A stretch of 64,000 bases of DNA. Source: Chlorobium ferrooxidans DSM 13031. GTDB taxonomy: Bacteria > Bacteroidota > Chlorobiia > Chlorobiales > Chlorobiaceae. A program made the position numbers and the translations under genes. The DNA is taken from contig NZ_AASE01000008.1 of assembly GCF_000168715.1 (NCBI RefSeq), positions 22,881-86,880 on the forward strand. The letters are read 5' to 3'. Numbering within the stretch: position 1 is the stretch's first letter; every line of letters begins with the position of its first letter. Below are positions 20,453 to 29,565 of this stretch, in pieces. Under the pieces are notes generated by a model. That model worked only from the letters and a program-made list of their open reading frames with translations, did no database searches and was not told where the DNA came from.

Positions 20453-22417
20453 ATGAATGAACTCTCTCTGACCATCAACGGACGGCCTGTTACGGTGGCT
20501 CCCGGCGCAACAATTCTTGACGCCGCCACGGGCGCAGGAATCGAAATCCCGACACTCTGTTTCAACAAGTCGCTTGATGCAACCGGTTCATGCTGGATGT
20601 GCATTGTGGAACTCAAGGGGAAAAACCGTTTTGTGCCTGCCTGCGACACACTGGTGATGGAGGGAATGGTGGTTGAAACTGAAAACGAGGCGCTCAGCTC
20701 AATGAGGCGGCAGTCGATTGAACGCATCATTGAACAGCATAGCGGAGACTGCATGGGCCCCTGCGAGCTCACCTGTCCTGCCGGATGCGATATCCCCGAC
20801 TTTATTGATGCCATTGCCCGCCATGATGAGCGGGAGGCCATAAAAATCATCAAGGAGAGTATCCCCCTCGCCGGAATTCTCGGCCGGATCTGCCCTGCAC
20901 CCTGTGAGGATGAGTGCAGAAGACACGGAATCGACAACCCCGTCTCGATCTGCGCCCTGAAGCGCTATGCCGCAGACAGCGATGCACAGTCGAGTGAGCG
21001 ATATCTGCCTGAACTCCCGGAAAACAGCGGCAAAAAGGTTGCCATAGTCGGCAGCGGACCGGCCGGTCTTACCGCGGCTTTCTTTCTTCGCCGCAAGGGC
21101 CACGCTGTAACCGTTCTTGAATCCGGCACTGAAGCCGGAGGCATGATGCGCTACGGTATCCCCCGCTTCCGGCTGCCCGAATCGGTCATCGAAAGTGACC
21201 TTGCGACCCTCCGGGATATGGGTATCGAGTTCCGTTTCAACTCCGAATTCGGCACAGCGGTCACACTGAACGCCGTAAAGAGTGAGTTTGACGCCCTCTT
21301 TCTTGCCGTCGGAGCACAGAAAGCTTCAACCATGAACATTCCCGGTGAAGATATTCCTGGAGTTGTGAGCGGTATCTCTTTTTTGCGTAAATCTGCTTTT
21401 GCTCCTCAAATGCTACCCGGAGCACGCGTGGTAGTGACAGGTGGCGGCAATACGGCCATTGACGCGGCAAGAACAGCCATACGGCTCGGGGCATCCAGCG
21501 TCACGATACTCTACCGTCGAACCATCAAGGATATGCCGGCCAACCGTGCCGAAATAGAGGAGGCTCTTGCCGAAGGAGTCACCATTGTCGAACGGGTCGC
21601 GCCAACACTCATCCGCTCACTCAACGACCTGCTTGAAATAACCGCCATCAAAATGGAGCAGGGAGAGCCGGATGAGAGCGGCCGGAGAAGACCGGTACCG
21701 GTTCCGGGCTCGGAATTCACGGTTAAGGCCGATACCATCATCTCCGCCATCGGCCAGAAGGTCGATTCAGCAGCCGCCGGAGCGGCAGCGATAGAGAGCG
21801 GAAGTGGCGGAGAACTGCTGGTAGATCCCGAAACCCTCCAGAGTGAAACCCCCTGGATTTTTGCCGGTGGTGACTGCGTGAGCGGAGCTGACCTTGCAAT
21901 CCAGGCCGTAGCCCAGGGAAAAAGGGCCGCTCACTCCATTGATCTCTTCCTCAGCGGTAAACCAGTTGTGGCAGAAAAACCCGCTTTCAACTCCTCCTTT
22001 GGAGCACGCGATGAAGCACCGGAAGCATTCTACCAGAAGAAATCTCCTGCCGGGAGAGTGCCGGTTCCGGAGCTGACCCCCGAAGTGCGCACAACATGTT
22101 TTGATGAAGTTGTAACCGGCTACACCGCTGAATCTGCCCGGGAAGAGGCTCTGCGCTGCCTCCAGTGCCGCTGCAACGCCATTGCTGATTGCCGCCTGCG
22201 CGAACTCGCCTCCCGCTACCTCCCCTCCCGGATAACCGTGCAGCACGACCATCCCGGATTCTACAAGGCAGAAAGTGCTGAAATCAGCATGGAGCGCGAA
22301 AAGTGCGTGGATTGCGGCATCTGTGTGCGCATGATCGAACAGCTTCACGGCACCGCCATCGACCTCACCATCATGACCGAAAGCTGCCCCACCGGCGCGC
22401 TATCATTGCCTGGTTGA
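20453..22417 (+). CDS. Iron-sulfur flavoprotein, NAD(P)-dependent (glutamate synthase small-subunit fold with ferredoxin domains)
   Basis: Multi-domain oxidoreductase of about 654 residues. An N-terminal 2Fe-2S ferredoxin domain has CFNKSLDATGSCWMC near residues 37-51. Next is a cysteine-rich 4Fe-4S region (CMGPCELTCPAGC near 99-111, CPAPCEDEC near 147-155). The FAD fold has VAIVGSGPAGLTAA near 197, the second dinucleotide fold has VVTGGGNTAIDAA near 328, and a C-terminal CVDCGIC...CPTG cluster ends the protein. The layout resembles the electron-input subunits of formate dehydrogenases or hydrogenases. It begins 10 bp after ispH and lies about 2 kb ahead of the hydrogenase operon on the same strand, so a functional link is possible but not shown. 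Confidence 0.85.
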   Translation: MNELSLTINGRPVTVAPGATILDAATGAGIEIPTLCFNKSLDATGSCWMCIVELKGKNRFVPACDTLVMEGMVVETENEALSSMRRQSIERIIEQHSGDCMGPCELTCPAGCDIPDFIDAIARHDEREAIKIIKESIPLAGILGRICPAPCEDECRRHGIDNPVSICALKRYAADSDAQSSERYLPELPENSGKKVAIVGSGPAGLTAAFFLRRKGHAVTVLESGTEAGGMMRYGIPRFRLPESVIESDLATLRDMGIEFRFNSEFGTAVTLNAVKSEFDALFLAVGAQKASTMNIPGEDIPGVVSGISFLRKSAFAPQMLPGARVVVTGGGNTAIDAARTAIRLGASSVTILYRRTIKDMPANRAEIEEALAEGVTIVERVAPTLIRSLNDLLEITAIKMEQGEPDESGRRRPVPVPGSEFTVKADTIISAIGQKVDSAAAGAAAIESGSGGELLVDPETLQSETPWIFAGGDCVSGADLAIQAVAQGKRAAHSIDLFLSGKPVVAEKPAFNSSFGARDEAPEAFYQKKSPAGRVPVPELTPEVRTTCFDEVVTGYTAESAREEALRCLQCRCNAIADCRLRELASRYLPSRITVQHDHPGFYKAESAEISMEREKCVDCGICVRMIEQLHGTAIDLTIMTESCPTGALSLPG

Positions 22418-22441
22418 AGAAATTCTGGATTTTGGATTTGT

Positions 22442-22466
22442 AGGGGCAAACCTGTGTGTTTGCCCT
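22442..22466. repeat. Small palindrome, possible terminator
   Basis: AGGGGCAAAC (22442-22451) pairs with GTTTGCCCT (22458-22466) with one bulged base, 25 bp after the flavoprotein stop. There is no clear T-run. The rest of 22418-22617 shows nothing I recognise. Confidence 0.5.
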
Positions 22467-22617
22467 ATTGAATTGAGGGGGCGCGAAAATATTTCTCTTC
22501 GTCCTTGCTGTCCTATTTCAAGAGAGCATTCACCCCCACACCCTCCTGCCGACAAAAAAACTCCTCTTTTCTATTCATAATTGCCGCCAGATTGTTATTC
22601 TGAAGGGTAGCGGATAA

Positions 22618-23883
22618 TTGAACCCCATGCTTGTGACAAAGATTCCTGCACACTCTGTTGAACTGATTGCGCCTGCGGGCGACATGACCGGGCTGCTCAC
22701 TGCGCTGAAAGCAGGGGCTGATGCGGTCTATTTTGGAGCTGAAGGCTACAATATGCGGGCCGGAAGCAGCAACTTCACCCCTGCGGACTTTCCGGCAATC
22801 AAGGCCCTCTGCCAGGAGTACCATGCCAAGGGGTACCTGGCGCTGAACACCATTGTCTATGACGGTGAGCTGAAAAGGATGAAGCAGACCGTGACAGCAG
22901 CAAAAAAAGCAGGATTCGATGCCATAATCTGCTCGGATATGGCCGTTATTGAAGCGTGCCGGAACGCCGATATGGCGTTTCATATCTCGACACAGGCATC
23001 GGTCAGCAGCTACAGTGCGGTAAAATTCTATGCCTCGCTCGGGGCAAAGATGATTGTATTGGCCAGAGAGCTTACCATTGAACAGGTTCGCCATATTACC
23101 GACAAAATAAAGGATGACGGGCTCGGCGTGAAGATTGAGTGCTTTGTGCATGGTGCCATGTGCGTTGCCGTGTCGGGGCGCTGTTTTATGTCGCAGGATA
23201 TTTTCGGACGTTCGGCCAACCGCGGTCAATGCGTTCAGCCCTGCAGAAGGGAGTACATCATTACCGATCCGGAGGAGAACAAGGAGCTTGCGCTTGGCAC
23301 CGATTATGTCATGAGTCCCCAGGACCTCTGCACCATTGAGTTTATTGATGTGCTGATTGACGCTGGCATCAGCGCCTTCAAGATTGAGGGGCGCAGCCGC
23401 AGCCCTGAATATGTGCATACGGCAACAGCTGCCTATCGCACGGCAATCGACTTCTGTATAAACCGTCGCAATGATCCACAGTTCAGAGAGGAGTACAGTG
23501 AACTGACGACAAAGCTGAAGGAGGATCTTGCCACCGTCTACAACCGGGGATTTTCAAAAGGGTTTTATTTCGGCAAACCGCTTGACGCCTGGGTCCAGGA
23601 GTACGGTTCACTCGCGAAGGAGAAAAAAACCTTTATCGGCGATATCAAAAAATACTACCCGAAAGCAGGCGTTGCCGAGATTATCATTCTCGCCCGCGGC
23701 CTCAAACAGGGGGAAAAACTCTCGATCCAGGGGCCGAAAACCGGAGTGGTCACCATCATGGCCGACTCCTTTCTCACCAACGACCTGCCCGATAACGATG
23801 CCCATAAAGGGGACAACGTCACTCTCAAATGTGCAAAGGTTCGTAAAAACGACAAGGTCTACCTTCTGGAAAAAAGACGCTGA
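22618..23883 (+). CDS. U32-family peptidase / tRNA hydroxylation protein-like
   Basis: The opening [20 protein letters not shown] and the [17 protein letters not shown] stretch near residue 178 are hallmarks of peptidase family U32, as in YrrO/YegQ (TrhP), which take part in 5-hydroxyuridine formation in tRNA, and related collagenase-like proteins. Cysteines near C187, C201 and C205 could bind an iron-sulfur cluster as in that family. The TTG at 22618 has a good ribosome site (AAGGG) at the right distance; an ATG at 22627 is an alternative. The exact substrate is not resolvable. Confidence 0.85.
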   Translation: MNPMLVTKIPAHSVELIAPAGDMTGLLTALKAGADAVYFGAEGYNMRAGSSNFTPADFPAIKALCQEYHAKGYLALNTIVYDGELKRMKQTVTAAKKAGFDAIICSDMAVIEACRNADMAFHISTQASVSSYSAVKFYASLGAKMIVLARELTIEQVRHITDKIKDDGLGVKIECFVHGAMCVAVSGRCFMSQDIFGRSANRGQCVQPCRREYIITDPEENKELALGTDYVMSPQDLCTIEFIDVLIDAGISAFKIEGRSRSPEYVHTATAAYRTAIDFCINRRNDPQFREEYSELTTKLKEDLATVYNRGFSKGFYFGKPLDAWVQEYGSLAKEKKTFIGDIKKYYPKAGVAEIIILARGLKQGEKLSIQGPKTGVVTIMADSFLTNDLPDNDAHKGDNVTLKCAKVRKNDKVYLLEKRR

Positions 23884-24083
23884 AGCCTCCCTCCTCATAT
23901 CTACCAATATTTCGCTCCTCCGGAGCGATAAATCAATTGTATTGTTTGTCCCTGCTGTCTTTCGGTCTCCTGGCAGTTTACTTACTCAACACAAAAAAAC
24001 CCTATTCTCCTGGTGAACGGTTTGGTGTACATTTGCATTAAATGGCTTACGTTTATTGTATAAACTCAACTGAAACATTAGTC

Positions 24084-24308
24084 ATGGGAAGTCAACTCGA
24101 ATTGCTCGAAGCTGAAGCACTGAAACTATCCGCTGGTGATAGAGCTGCTCTCGCCCAATTGTTGCTCTCCAGTCTTGATGAAGATACCGGGATTGAAGAT
24201 TCCTGGGATATCGAAACTGCGAGAAGAATAGCGGACATTGAAAATGGAGTGGTACAACTCATCCCACTCTCTGATGCACTTGCAAAAGTTCGTGCTGCAC
24301 TGAAGTGA
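24084..24308 (+). CDS. Antitoxin of the TIGR02574-type addiction-module family
   Basis: The 74-residue protein (from the ATG at 24084) has the family pattern: a leucine-rich helix, GDRAALAQLLLSSLDED, a Trp-containing ESW/DSW segment, then ARRIADIENGVVQLIP and a C-terminal helix. This family is paired with RelE/ParE-type toxins. The gene is complete, but only a remnant of a toxin follows. A start at 24042 would add 14 residues and is less like the family. Confidence 0.85.
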   Translation: MGSQLELLEAEALKLSAGDRAALAQLLLSSLDEDTGIEDSWDIETARRIADIENGVVQLIPLSDALAKVRAALK

Positions 24309-24372
24309 AGCTCGTTACCTGGCTGTGGCACATCACATGCGGCGACCTGGATACTGGGCTCAACGCAAATAA
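24305..24372 (+). pseudogene. Remnant of a ParE/RelE-type toxin
   Basis: Directly after the antitoxin, one frame reads RYLAVAHHMRRPGYWAQRK and stops (24313-24372). This matches the typical C-terminus of ParE/RelE toxins (VAHHxRRPGYW). A GTG overlapping the antitoxin stop starts MKLV in another frame and may be what is left of the toxin's N-terminus. The central 70 or so codons are missing, apparently by an internal deletion. The remnant cannot encode a toxin. Confidence 0.8.
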
Positions 24373-24502
24373 ACCCTTTTAGTCCTTTTCCCCCATTGCT
24401 CAAAAAAAGAGCCTTTTCTCTTGCTGAACGCTTTTGTGTACCTTTCAGTATAGTTCACAAGCATTCTCATTCAGGACTGCACAAGGCAAGGAGAGCAGGA
24501 CG

Positions 24503-25582
24503 ATGATCTACAAAATCATATCCAAAGCCGAGTTCAAACGCTTTATTGATGCACTGGTCAGGAGCAACAGCTCATTCGGGCCGCGCATGGTCGATACCGA
24601 CAGCAGGGGTGAGGCGGTCTACCAGTTTCAGCCGGTCTCTTCGGTTGACGAGATAGCGTTCGACTACACCCGAACAGCCTCCTCTGCCAAGCATTTTTTT
24701 CTCCCCTTTCGCCAGGAGCTGTCGCGCTTTCACTTTCACGATGACGACTGGGATCAGAAGGTATCCTATGAAGCCGATCCCGTGGTGCTTTTCGGTCTCA
24801 GAGCGTGCGACATCAGCGCACTGAATATTCTTGATGATGTTCTGCTCAACGGCCACTTCCCTTCAGCATACTATCTTGCAAAACGCAAGAACACCTTTGT
24901 GATCGGCATGGATCACCTGCCGCTTCCCGACTGTTTCTGCAAGTCGATGAACCATCACACCGTTCCGACCGGATTCAACCTCTTCTGTTCCGATATCGGA
25001 GATGAGTACTATCTGGCCATCAACTCCTCCAAAGCCTTCAATTTCCTTAGGGAGTTCGAAACCCGGGATCCTCAATACGATGAAAACTGCCGTCTGGCTG
25101 AACGCCGAAAGCTTATCAGCAGCAGTTTTCGAACCGAGATTGATGTCACCGGACTTCCGGCAATTCTCGATATCGAGTTTGACTCCCCGGTCTGGAAAAA
25201 ATGGGGCGACAAATGCCTCAGCTGCGGAACCTGCGCCATGGTCTGCCCGACCTGCTACTGCTACTCGGTTGAGGAGTCATTCGAGTCCGACCTGCAAAGC
25301 TCCTCACGCCAGAAAAGACTCTACTCATGCAACCTTGTCGACTTTGCCGCTGTCGCGGGCGGACACAACTTCCGTCCAAAGAACGGTGACCGGCTCAAAT
25401 ACCGCTACTACCATCAGCACCGGGGGTTTGCCGAAAATGCCAACCAGCAGATCTGCGTTGGATGCAACCGGTGCGGGAAAGCATGTCTTGCGGGAATCAA
25501 CCCGAAGGATGTCATCAACGACCTAAGACTGGAGAAGGATACATGCACGACCAGCGTTTCGTCATCCCCCGCCAGGAGCTGA
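24503..25582 (+). CDS. hydB: Hydrogenase iron-sulfur subunit beta (HydB-type)
   Basis: Electron-transfer subunit of a cytoplasmic group 3 [NiFe] hydrogenase (sulfhydrogenase type). Two ferredoxin-like clusters are visible near the C-terminus: [16 protein letters not shown] near residues 239-254 and [11 protein letters not shown] near 319-329. The N-terminal 230 residues match the HydB region that carries extra cysteines. A clean ribosome site (GGAGAGCAGGA) precedes ATG 24503. It overlaps hydG by 40 bp, which indicates translational coupling. First gene of hydB-hydG-hydD-hydA. Confidence 0.9.
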   Translation: MIYKIISKAEFKRFIDALVRSNSSFGPRMVDTDSRGEAVYQFQPVSSVDEIAFDYTRTASSAKHFFLPFRQELSRFHFHDDDWDQKVSYEADPVVLFGLRACDISALNILDDVLLNGHFPSAYYLAKRKNTFVIGMDHLPLPDCFCKSMNHHTVPTGFNLFCSDIGDEYYLAINSSKAFNFLREFETRDPQYDENCRLAERRKLISSSFRTEIDVTGLPAILDIEFDSPVWKKWGDKCLSCGTCAMVCPTCYCYSVEESFESDLQSSSRQKRLYSCNLVDFAAVAGGHNFRPKNGDRLKYRYYHQHRGFAENANQQICVGCNRCGKACLAGINPKDVINDLRLEKDTCTTSVSSSPARS

Positions 25583-26460
25583 ACCGGGAGGATTTTGCAT
25601 CATCGGTGCCGGACTTCAACCGCCGCTCGGAGGTGATGAATACCGACATGGGCTATAAATGCACCGTCACCAATATTGTCCGGCTCACCCGACAGGAAAA
25701 ACTCTTCCAGATCCGCATTATCGATCCGGTGGAGAGGGCGCTGTTCAGGTTCCGGCCGGGCCAGTTTCTGATGCTGGAACTCCCAGGTTACGGAGAGGTA
25801 CCTATCTCCATATCCAGCTCAAGCACCAACCATGAGTTTCTCGAACTCTGTATCCGCAAGGCCGGCAGTGTGACCACAGCACTCTTCAATGCCGGTGAGG
25901 GAGCCCGTGTAGCCATACGGGGCCCCTTCGGATCATCGTTTCCCATGGATGAGATGGCCGGTCATAACGTCCTGCTGATCGCCGGAGGACTCGGCATTGC
26001 GCCGCTTCGCGCGCCGCTCTTCTGGATAAACGAGCACCGCAACCGCTTTCTTGATGTCAGCCTGCTCTACGGGGCAAAAGATCCGTCACAACTGCTCTTC
26101 ACCTGGCAGTTCAACGAGTGGGACATGATCAGCCATATCGGACTGCACACCATTGTCGAGCATGGTTCCGAAGAGTGGACAGGCAAAACCGGCATGATCA
26201 CCGATCTCTTTAATGATATTTCCATTGATCCGGCAACAACATACGCCATTGTCTGCGGGCCGCCGGTGATGTTCAAGTTTGTCTGCGGCTGGCTCGACGG
26301 GCTCGGCATACCGATGAACCGGATGTTTGTCTCTCTTGAACGGCGAATGCACTGCGGTATGGGCAAATGCTGCCGCTGCATGGTCGGATCCACCTTTACC
26401 TGTATTGACGGGCCGGTCTTTGACTACTGGTCGGTCATGAATCTCAAGGAAGCCATTTAG
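25543..26460 (+). CDS. hydG: Hydrogenase FAD/NAD(P)-binding subunit gamma
   Basis: Ferredoxin-NADP reductase-like subunit that passes electrons between NAD(P)H and the hydrogenase clusters. It has the FAD-binding beta-barrel ([20 protein letters not shown] near 66-85), the nucleotide-binding stretch [14 protein letters not shown] near 144-157 and a C-terminal 2Fe-2S site ([17 protein letters not shown] near 269-285). I used ATG 25543 because GGAGAAGG lies just ahead of it and it gives a family-like length of 305. Not to be confused with the HydG maturase of [FeFe] hydrogenases. Confidence 0.9.
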   Translation: MHDQRFVIPRQELNREDFASSVPDFNRRSEVMNTDMGYKCTVTNIVRLTRQEKLFQIRIIDPVERALFRFRPGQFLMLELPGYGEVPISISSSSTNHEFLELCIRKAGSVTTALFNAGEGARVAIRGPFGSSFPMDEMAGHNVLLIAGGLGIAPLRAPLFWINEHRNRFLDVSLLYGAKDPSQLLFTWQFNEWDMISHIGLHTIVEHGSEEWTGKTGMITDLFNDISIDPATTYAIVCGPPVMFKFVCGWLDGLGIPMNRMFVSLERRMHCGMGKCCRCMVGSTFTCIDGPVFDYWSVMNLKEAI

Positions 26461-26471
26461 CACTGTAGAGC

Positions 26472-27227
26472 ATGAATCAACAGGGATTACGCTTTGAAAA
26501 GCTGAAAATAGCCTCCTTTGACTTTACCTGCTGTGAAGGGTGCCAGTTGCAGCTCGCCAACCGGGAGTCAACGCTTGCCGACTTTCTCAGGCTGATCGAC
26601 ATCAGAAACTTCAGGGAGATCTCCTCCGAGCAGCATGATGATTACGACATCGCACTTATCGAAGGGAGCATCAGCCGAAGTGACGAGGTTGAGCGGCTTC
26701 TGGCAATCCGCCGCCAGGCAAAAGTGCTCGTAGCCTTCGGCACATGCGCCTGTTTCGGAGGAGTCAACAGCCTGAAAAACCGGGTTTCCGGAGAAGCCGC
26801 CGTAAGCGAAGTCTATGGGGAGATCAAGGTCGAAACCCTCCCGGTACGCAGAATCAGCGAGGTGGTCAAGGTTGATCTCTCCATACCCGGATGTCCGGTT
26901 GCAAAAGAGGAGGTGGAGCGCATTATCATAAGTCTGGTGACCGGCTCACTGGTGACACTCCCGAAATATCCGGTCTGCGTTGAGTGCAAGGCCGCGCTCA
27001 ACACCTGCCTTTTTGAGCTGGGCGAAATCTGCCTCGGCCCCATCACCCGTGCCGGATGCCATGCGGTATGCACAACCGGCAAAACCCCCTGCCTCGGATG
27101 CCGTGGCCCGGCAGAGGAGATCAACATGGAGGCATTCCTCCATCTGGTCAAAGAGAGGGGGCTCAGCCGGAGCGACCTGCAGGAAAAACTTGCTTTTTAC
27201 AACGCCTTTGACGCATTCACCCCATGA
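26472..27227 (+). CDS. hydD: [NiFe] hydrogenase small subunit delta
   Basis: Carries the iron-sulfur clusters next to the NiFe site. The N-terminal proximal-cluster motif is [11 protein letters not shown] near residues 18-28 and further cysteines follow (FGTCACFGG near 90, IPGCPV near 138, then several near 166-213). Length 251 suits the small subunit of group 3 enzymes, which lack a Tat signal, and none is present here. It overlaps hydA by 4 bp (ATGA). Confidence 0.93.
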   Translation: MNQQGLRFEKLKIASFDFTCCEGCQLQLANRESTLADFLRLIDIRNFREISSEQHDDYDIALIEGSISRSDEVERLLAIRRQAKVLVAFGTCACFGGVNSLKNRVSGEAAVSEVYGEIKVETLPVRRISEVVKVDLSIPGCPVAKEEVERIIISLVTGSLVTLPKYPVCVECKAALNTCLFELGEICLGPITRAGCHAVCTTGKTPCLGCRGPAEEINMEAFLHLVKERGLSRSDLQEKLAFYNAFDAFTP

Positions 27228-28498
27228 AGCGGGACTACACTATTGCTATCCATCACCTCACGAGAGTTGAAGGACATGCAAACATCACTATCACCGTCAG
27301 GGATGGCCAACTGATGGAGGCCCGATGGGCTGTTGTTGAAACACCAAGATTTTTTGAAGTGATGCTCAAGGGGATGAGTGCCGAACGGGTCCCTTTTCTG
27401 ACCTCAAGAATCTGCGGAATCTGCTCGATCAGCCACGCACTTGCCAGTATCAGGGCGCTTGAGCGGGCCATGCATATTCTGCCTCCGGCAGTGGCGGAAA
27501 AAACAAGGCTGCTGGCCATGCACGGCGAAACCCTGCAGAGCCATGCGCTCCACCTCTTCTTTCTTGCCGCGCCCGACTTTGCCGGTACCGCAAGCATTCT
27601 GCCGCTCATGGAGTCGCACCCTGACATCGTCAGAGCGGGGCTCCAGCTCAAGGAGCTTGGCAACGAAATCAGCCGCGTCACCACCGGTCGCTGCACCCAT
27701 CCGGTCAGCCTTGTGGTTGGCGGGCTCAGTAAAGCTCCTGATAAAACACAACTGGCGGCACTGCAAAAGATGATCCGGGAGAGAAAACCGCTGCTTGAAA
27801 CCGCCTGTGCCTTTTTCCGGACGCTTGCCATTCCGGATTTCAGCCGCGAAACCGAGTTTATTTCACTCGCCAACGGCGTAAGCTACCCTTCGATCGGCGG
27901 TCATCTCGTTTCAAGCGACGGCGTTGAGAGGGACGAAAACGACTATCTGTTGATGACCAACGAGTACACAAAGGAGTTTTCAACCTCGAAATTCACCCGG
28001 CTCAGCCGTGAAACCTCTGCGGCAGGAGCGCTTGCACGCTTCAACAACAGCAGCGCCTTTCTGCACCCTGAAGCACTGAAGGCGGCTGAAAGCTTCGGCC
28101 TCAGGCCGGTATGCCACAACCCCTTCATGAACAATATTGCGCAGCTTGTCGAGTGCGTGCATATTCTTGAGGATGCCGAACTGCTGATCGATTCACTCCT
28201 CGACTCGGAGCTGACGGCAGTCAAAACACCCTGGAATCCACAGGCAGGTTCAGCCACCGGCGCCGTGGAAGCGCCGCGGGGCATCCTCTACCACCACATG
28301 GAGACCGATTCAGAAGGCAGGGTTGTCAGGGCTGACTGTATCATCCCCACCACGCAGAACAACGCCAACATCGACCTTGACCTGAAGGCTATAGCGGAGT
28401 GGGCGCTCGAAAAAGGAAAAAATGACCGGGAAATTGAAAAGCTCTGCGAAATGGTGGTACGTTCATACGACCCGTGTATTTCATGCTCGGTGCACTGA
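27224..28498 (+). CDS. hydA: [NiFe] hydrogenase large (catalytic) subunit alpha
   Basis: Holds the NiFe active site. The N-terminal ligand motif is [10 protein letters not shown] near residues 62-71 and the C-terminal one is DPCISCSVH. The protein ends exactly at the final histidine, so the peptide normally cut off by a maturation endopeptidase is missing. Length 424 and the subunit set HydBGDA place it in group 3b, a cytoplasmic NADP-linked enzyme that may also reduce elemental sulfur or polysulfide. The rest of the sequence looks intact. No hydrogenase maturation genes lie in this window. Confidence 0.93.
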   Translation: MKRDYTIAIHHLTRVEGHANITITVRDGQLMEARWAVVETPRFFEVMLKGMSAERVPFLTSRICGICSISHALASIRALERAMHILPPAVAEKTRLLAMHGETLQSHALHLFFLAAPDFAGTASILPLMESHPDIVRAGLQLKELGNEISRVTTGRCTHPVSLVVGGLSKAPDKTQLAALQKMIRERKPLLETACAFFRTLAIPDFSRETEFISLANGVSYPSIGGHLVSSDGVERDENDYLLMTNEYTKEFSTSKFTRLSRETSAAGALARFNNSSAFLHPEALKAAESFGLRPVCHNPFMNNIAQLVECVHILEDAELLIDSLLDSELTAVKTPWNPQAGSATGAVEAPRGILYHHMETDSEGRVVRADCIIPTTQNNANIDLDLKAIAEWALEKGKNDREIEKLCEMVVRSYDPCISCSVH

Positions 28499-28505
28499 AC
28501 TTCCT

Positions 28506-28536
28506 GATCGGTCGGATCCTTCCAATCTGACCGATC
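28506..28536. terminator. Hairpin downstream of hydA
   Basis: GATCGGTC (28506-28513) pairs with GACCGATC (28529-28536). It lies between the convergent ends of hydA and the next minus-strand gene. The T-run is weak, so termination is only likely. The sequence belongs to the GATC/CTGA style of the nearby repeats. Confidence 0.45.
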
Positions 28537-28547
28537 CGACTGATCAA

Positions 28548-29321
28548 TCAAACCTTCACAACCCCTCTGCACCCGGGGTAGCCGCTGCAGCCCCAAAACT
28601 GTTTACCATCGTTTATTCCGGCCCTGGCCGTCCGCAACACCATGGGCTTGCCACATTGCGGACACGGGGGAATGGAATCGCCGGATTCCGACTCCCGCTG
28701 AAGGTCCTCACGCTTGCGAGCCCGCTCGACCAGACGGGCTGCAGCAAGTTGCTCACTGTAACCTCCCCCTTCAACGAAGGCCGCCTCCAGCGCGGCAATC
28801 TGCCGGTCGAGCAGGTAATTCGCCTGATGGATAAGGCAGATAATCGCATTGGCCCGAACCTCAGGACTTTCATGCTCCAGCCAGGGGGCATAGAGCTCCC
28901 ACCGTTCCTGATCAGTCAGATCAGTCAGATCAGTCAGATCCGACTGATCCGACTGATCGCTCCTGAACCGTTTCGGCAGATCGCGAACGGTGTGCGCTTC
29001 TTCGCCCGAAGGAGGCCATTGCATCAGATGCCGGTGGCGCAGATAGTCCTCAAAATCAAGCAGAAGCTCCTCAAGGCTGGCCCGGGCAACATTGATCAGC
29101 CGCAGTTCTGTCTGGGAAGAGGTTGCCGCAGCACGGCTACCTTCAGCTATGTTCTGCCGTCCTGAACGGGCTGCCTGGATCATCTGATCCAGCGTCCGCG
29201 ATCTCGAATCAATGAACTTCTCGCAAAACCAGTACGTAGCATCGTAGATCAGAGTGGCCGTCTGAAAACCGGCGGTCTTACGATAACCGCCGCTCGGTCG
29301 AAGCTTTTTGGTCCGGTTCAT
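28548..29321 (-). CDS. Four-helix-bundle protein with C-terminal topoisomerase-type zinc ribbon
   Basis: Residues about 10-100 match the S23/IVS-type four-helix bundle (LIYDATYWFCEKFIDSRSRT near 24-43, QMIQAARSGRQNIAEGSRAA near 46-65). The C-terminal 45 residues form a zinc ribbon as in topoisomerase I: CPQCGKPM, then FWGCSGYPGCRG. Between them is a low-complexity run of SDQ/TDL triplets (about residues 121-138) encoded by a 9-bp tandem repeat. The family is a known but uncharacterised four-helix bundle with a suffix domain. Function unknown; binding of nucleic acid is a guess from the ribbon. Confidence 0.8.
   Translation of the reverse strand: MNRTKKLRPSGGYRKTAGFQTATLIYDATYWFCEKFIDSRSRTLDQMIQAARSGRQNIAEGSRAAATSSQTELRLINVARASLEELLLDFEDYLRHRHLMQWPPSGEEAHTVRDLPKRFRSDQSDQSDLTDLTDLTDQERWELYAPWLEHESPEVRANAIICLIHQANYLLDRQIAALEAAFVEGGGYSEQLAAARLVERARKREDLQRESESGDSIPPCPQCGKPMVLRTARAGINDGKQFWGCSGYPGCRGVVKV
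28911..28955. repeat. Five tandem 9-bp units inside the four-helix-bundle gene
   Basis: Three ATCAGTCAG and two ATCCGACTG units in a row. Because nine is a multiple of three, the reading frame is kept and the repeat adds triplets such as SDQ and TDL to the protein. Confidence 0.9.
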
Positions 29322-29388
29322 GCTGAGATAATGAGAATGTCTTTAGGACAGCTCTTCTATCAATTTGTTCCGCAGTTCGAATACAATC

Positions 29389-29424
29389 AGACTGATCTGT
29401 CTGATCTGTCTGATTTGTCTGATC
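29389..29424. repeat. Four tandem 9-bp units upstream of the four-helix-bundle gene
   Basis: Units agactgatc, tgtctgatc, tgtctgatt and tgtctgatc, related in sequence to the coding repeat about 430 bp away. They lie in the divergent gap between this gene and the FKBP gene, which otherwise holds nothing I recognise. Confidence 0.85.
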
Positions 29425-29518
29425 CAGGAAAAGTCGGCGGAAAAACACGCATTTTTATGTTACAAAATACGCGTTATTTTCAAAATATTAAAATCCACGG
29501 TCTCATAACAACAACACA

Positions 29519-29558
29519 GAACATCCGGATCGGTCAGATCTGTCCGATCCGGATGTTC
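29519..29558 (-). terminator. Long palindrome downstream of the FKBP gene
   Basis: GAACATCCGGATCGG (29519-29533) pairs perfectly with 29544-29558, and the loop itself contains the palindrome CAGATCTG. It lies just past the stop codon of the FKBP gene on the minus strand, followed there by a T/G-rich stretch. Confidence 0.65.
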
Positions 29559-29565
29559 TGATAAA

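Noticed and set aside
24305..24385. MKLVTWLWHITCGDL... reading as a short toxin
   Set aside because: It does not resemble any toxin. The other frame gives the recognisable RRPGYW end, so the locus is a remnant.
28911..28955. Possible frameshift in the four-helix-bundle gene
   Set aside because: The 9-bp unit keeps the frame, and the zinc ribbon after it is intact.
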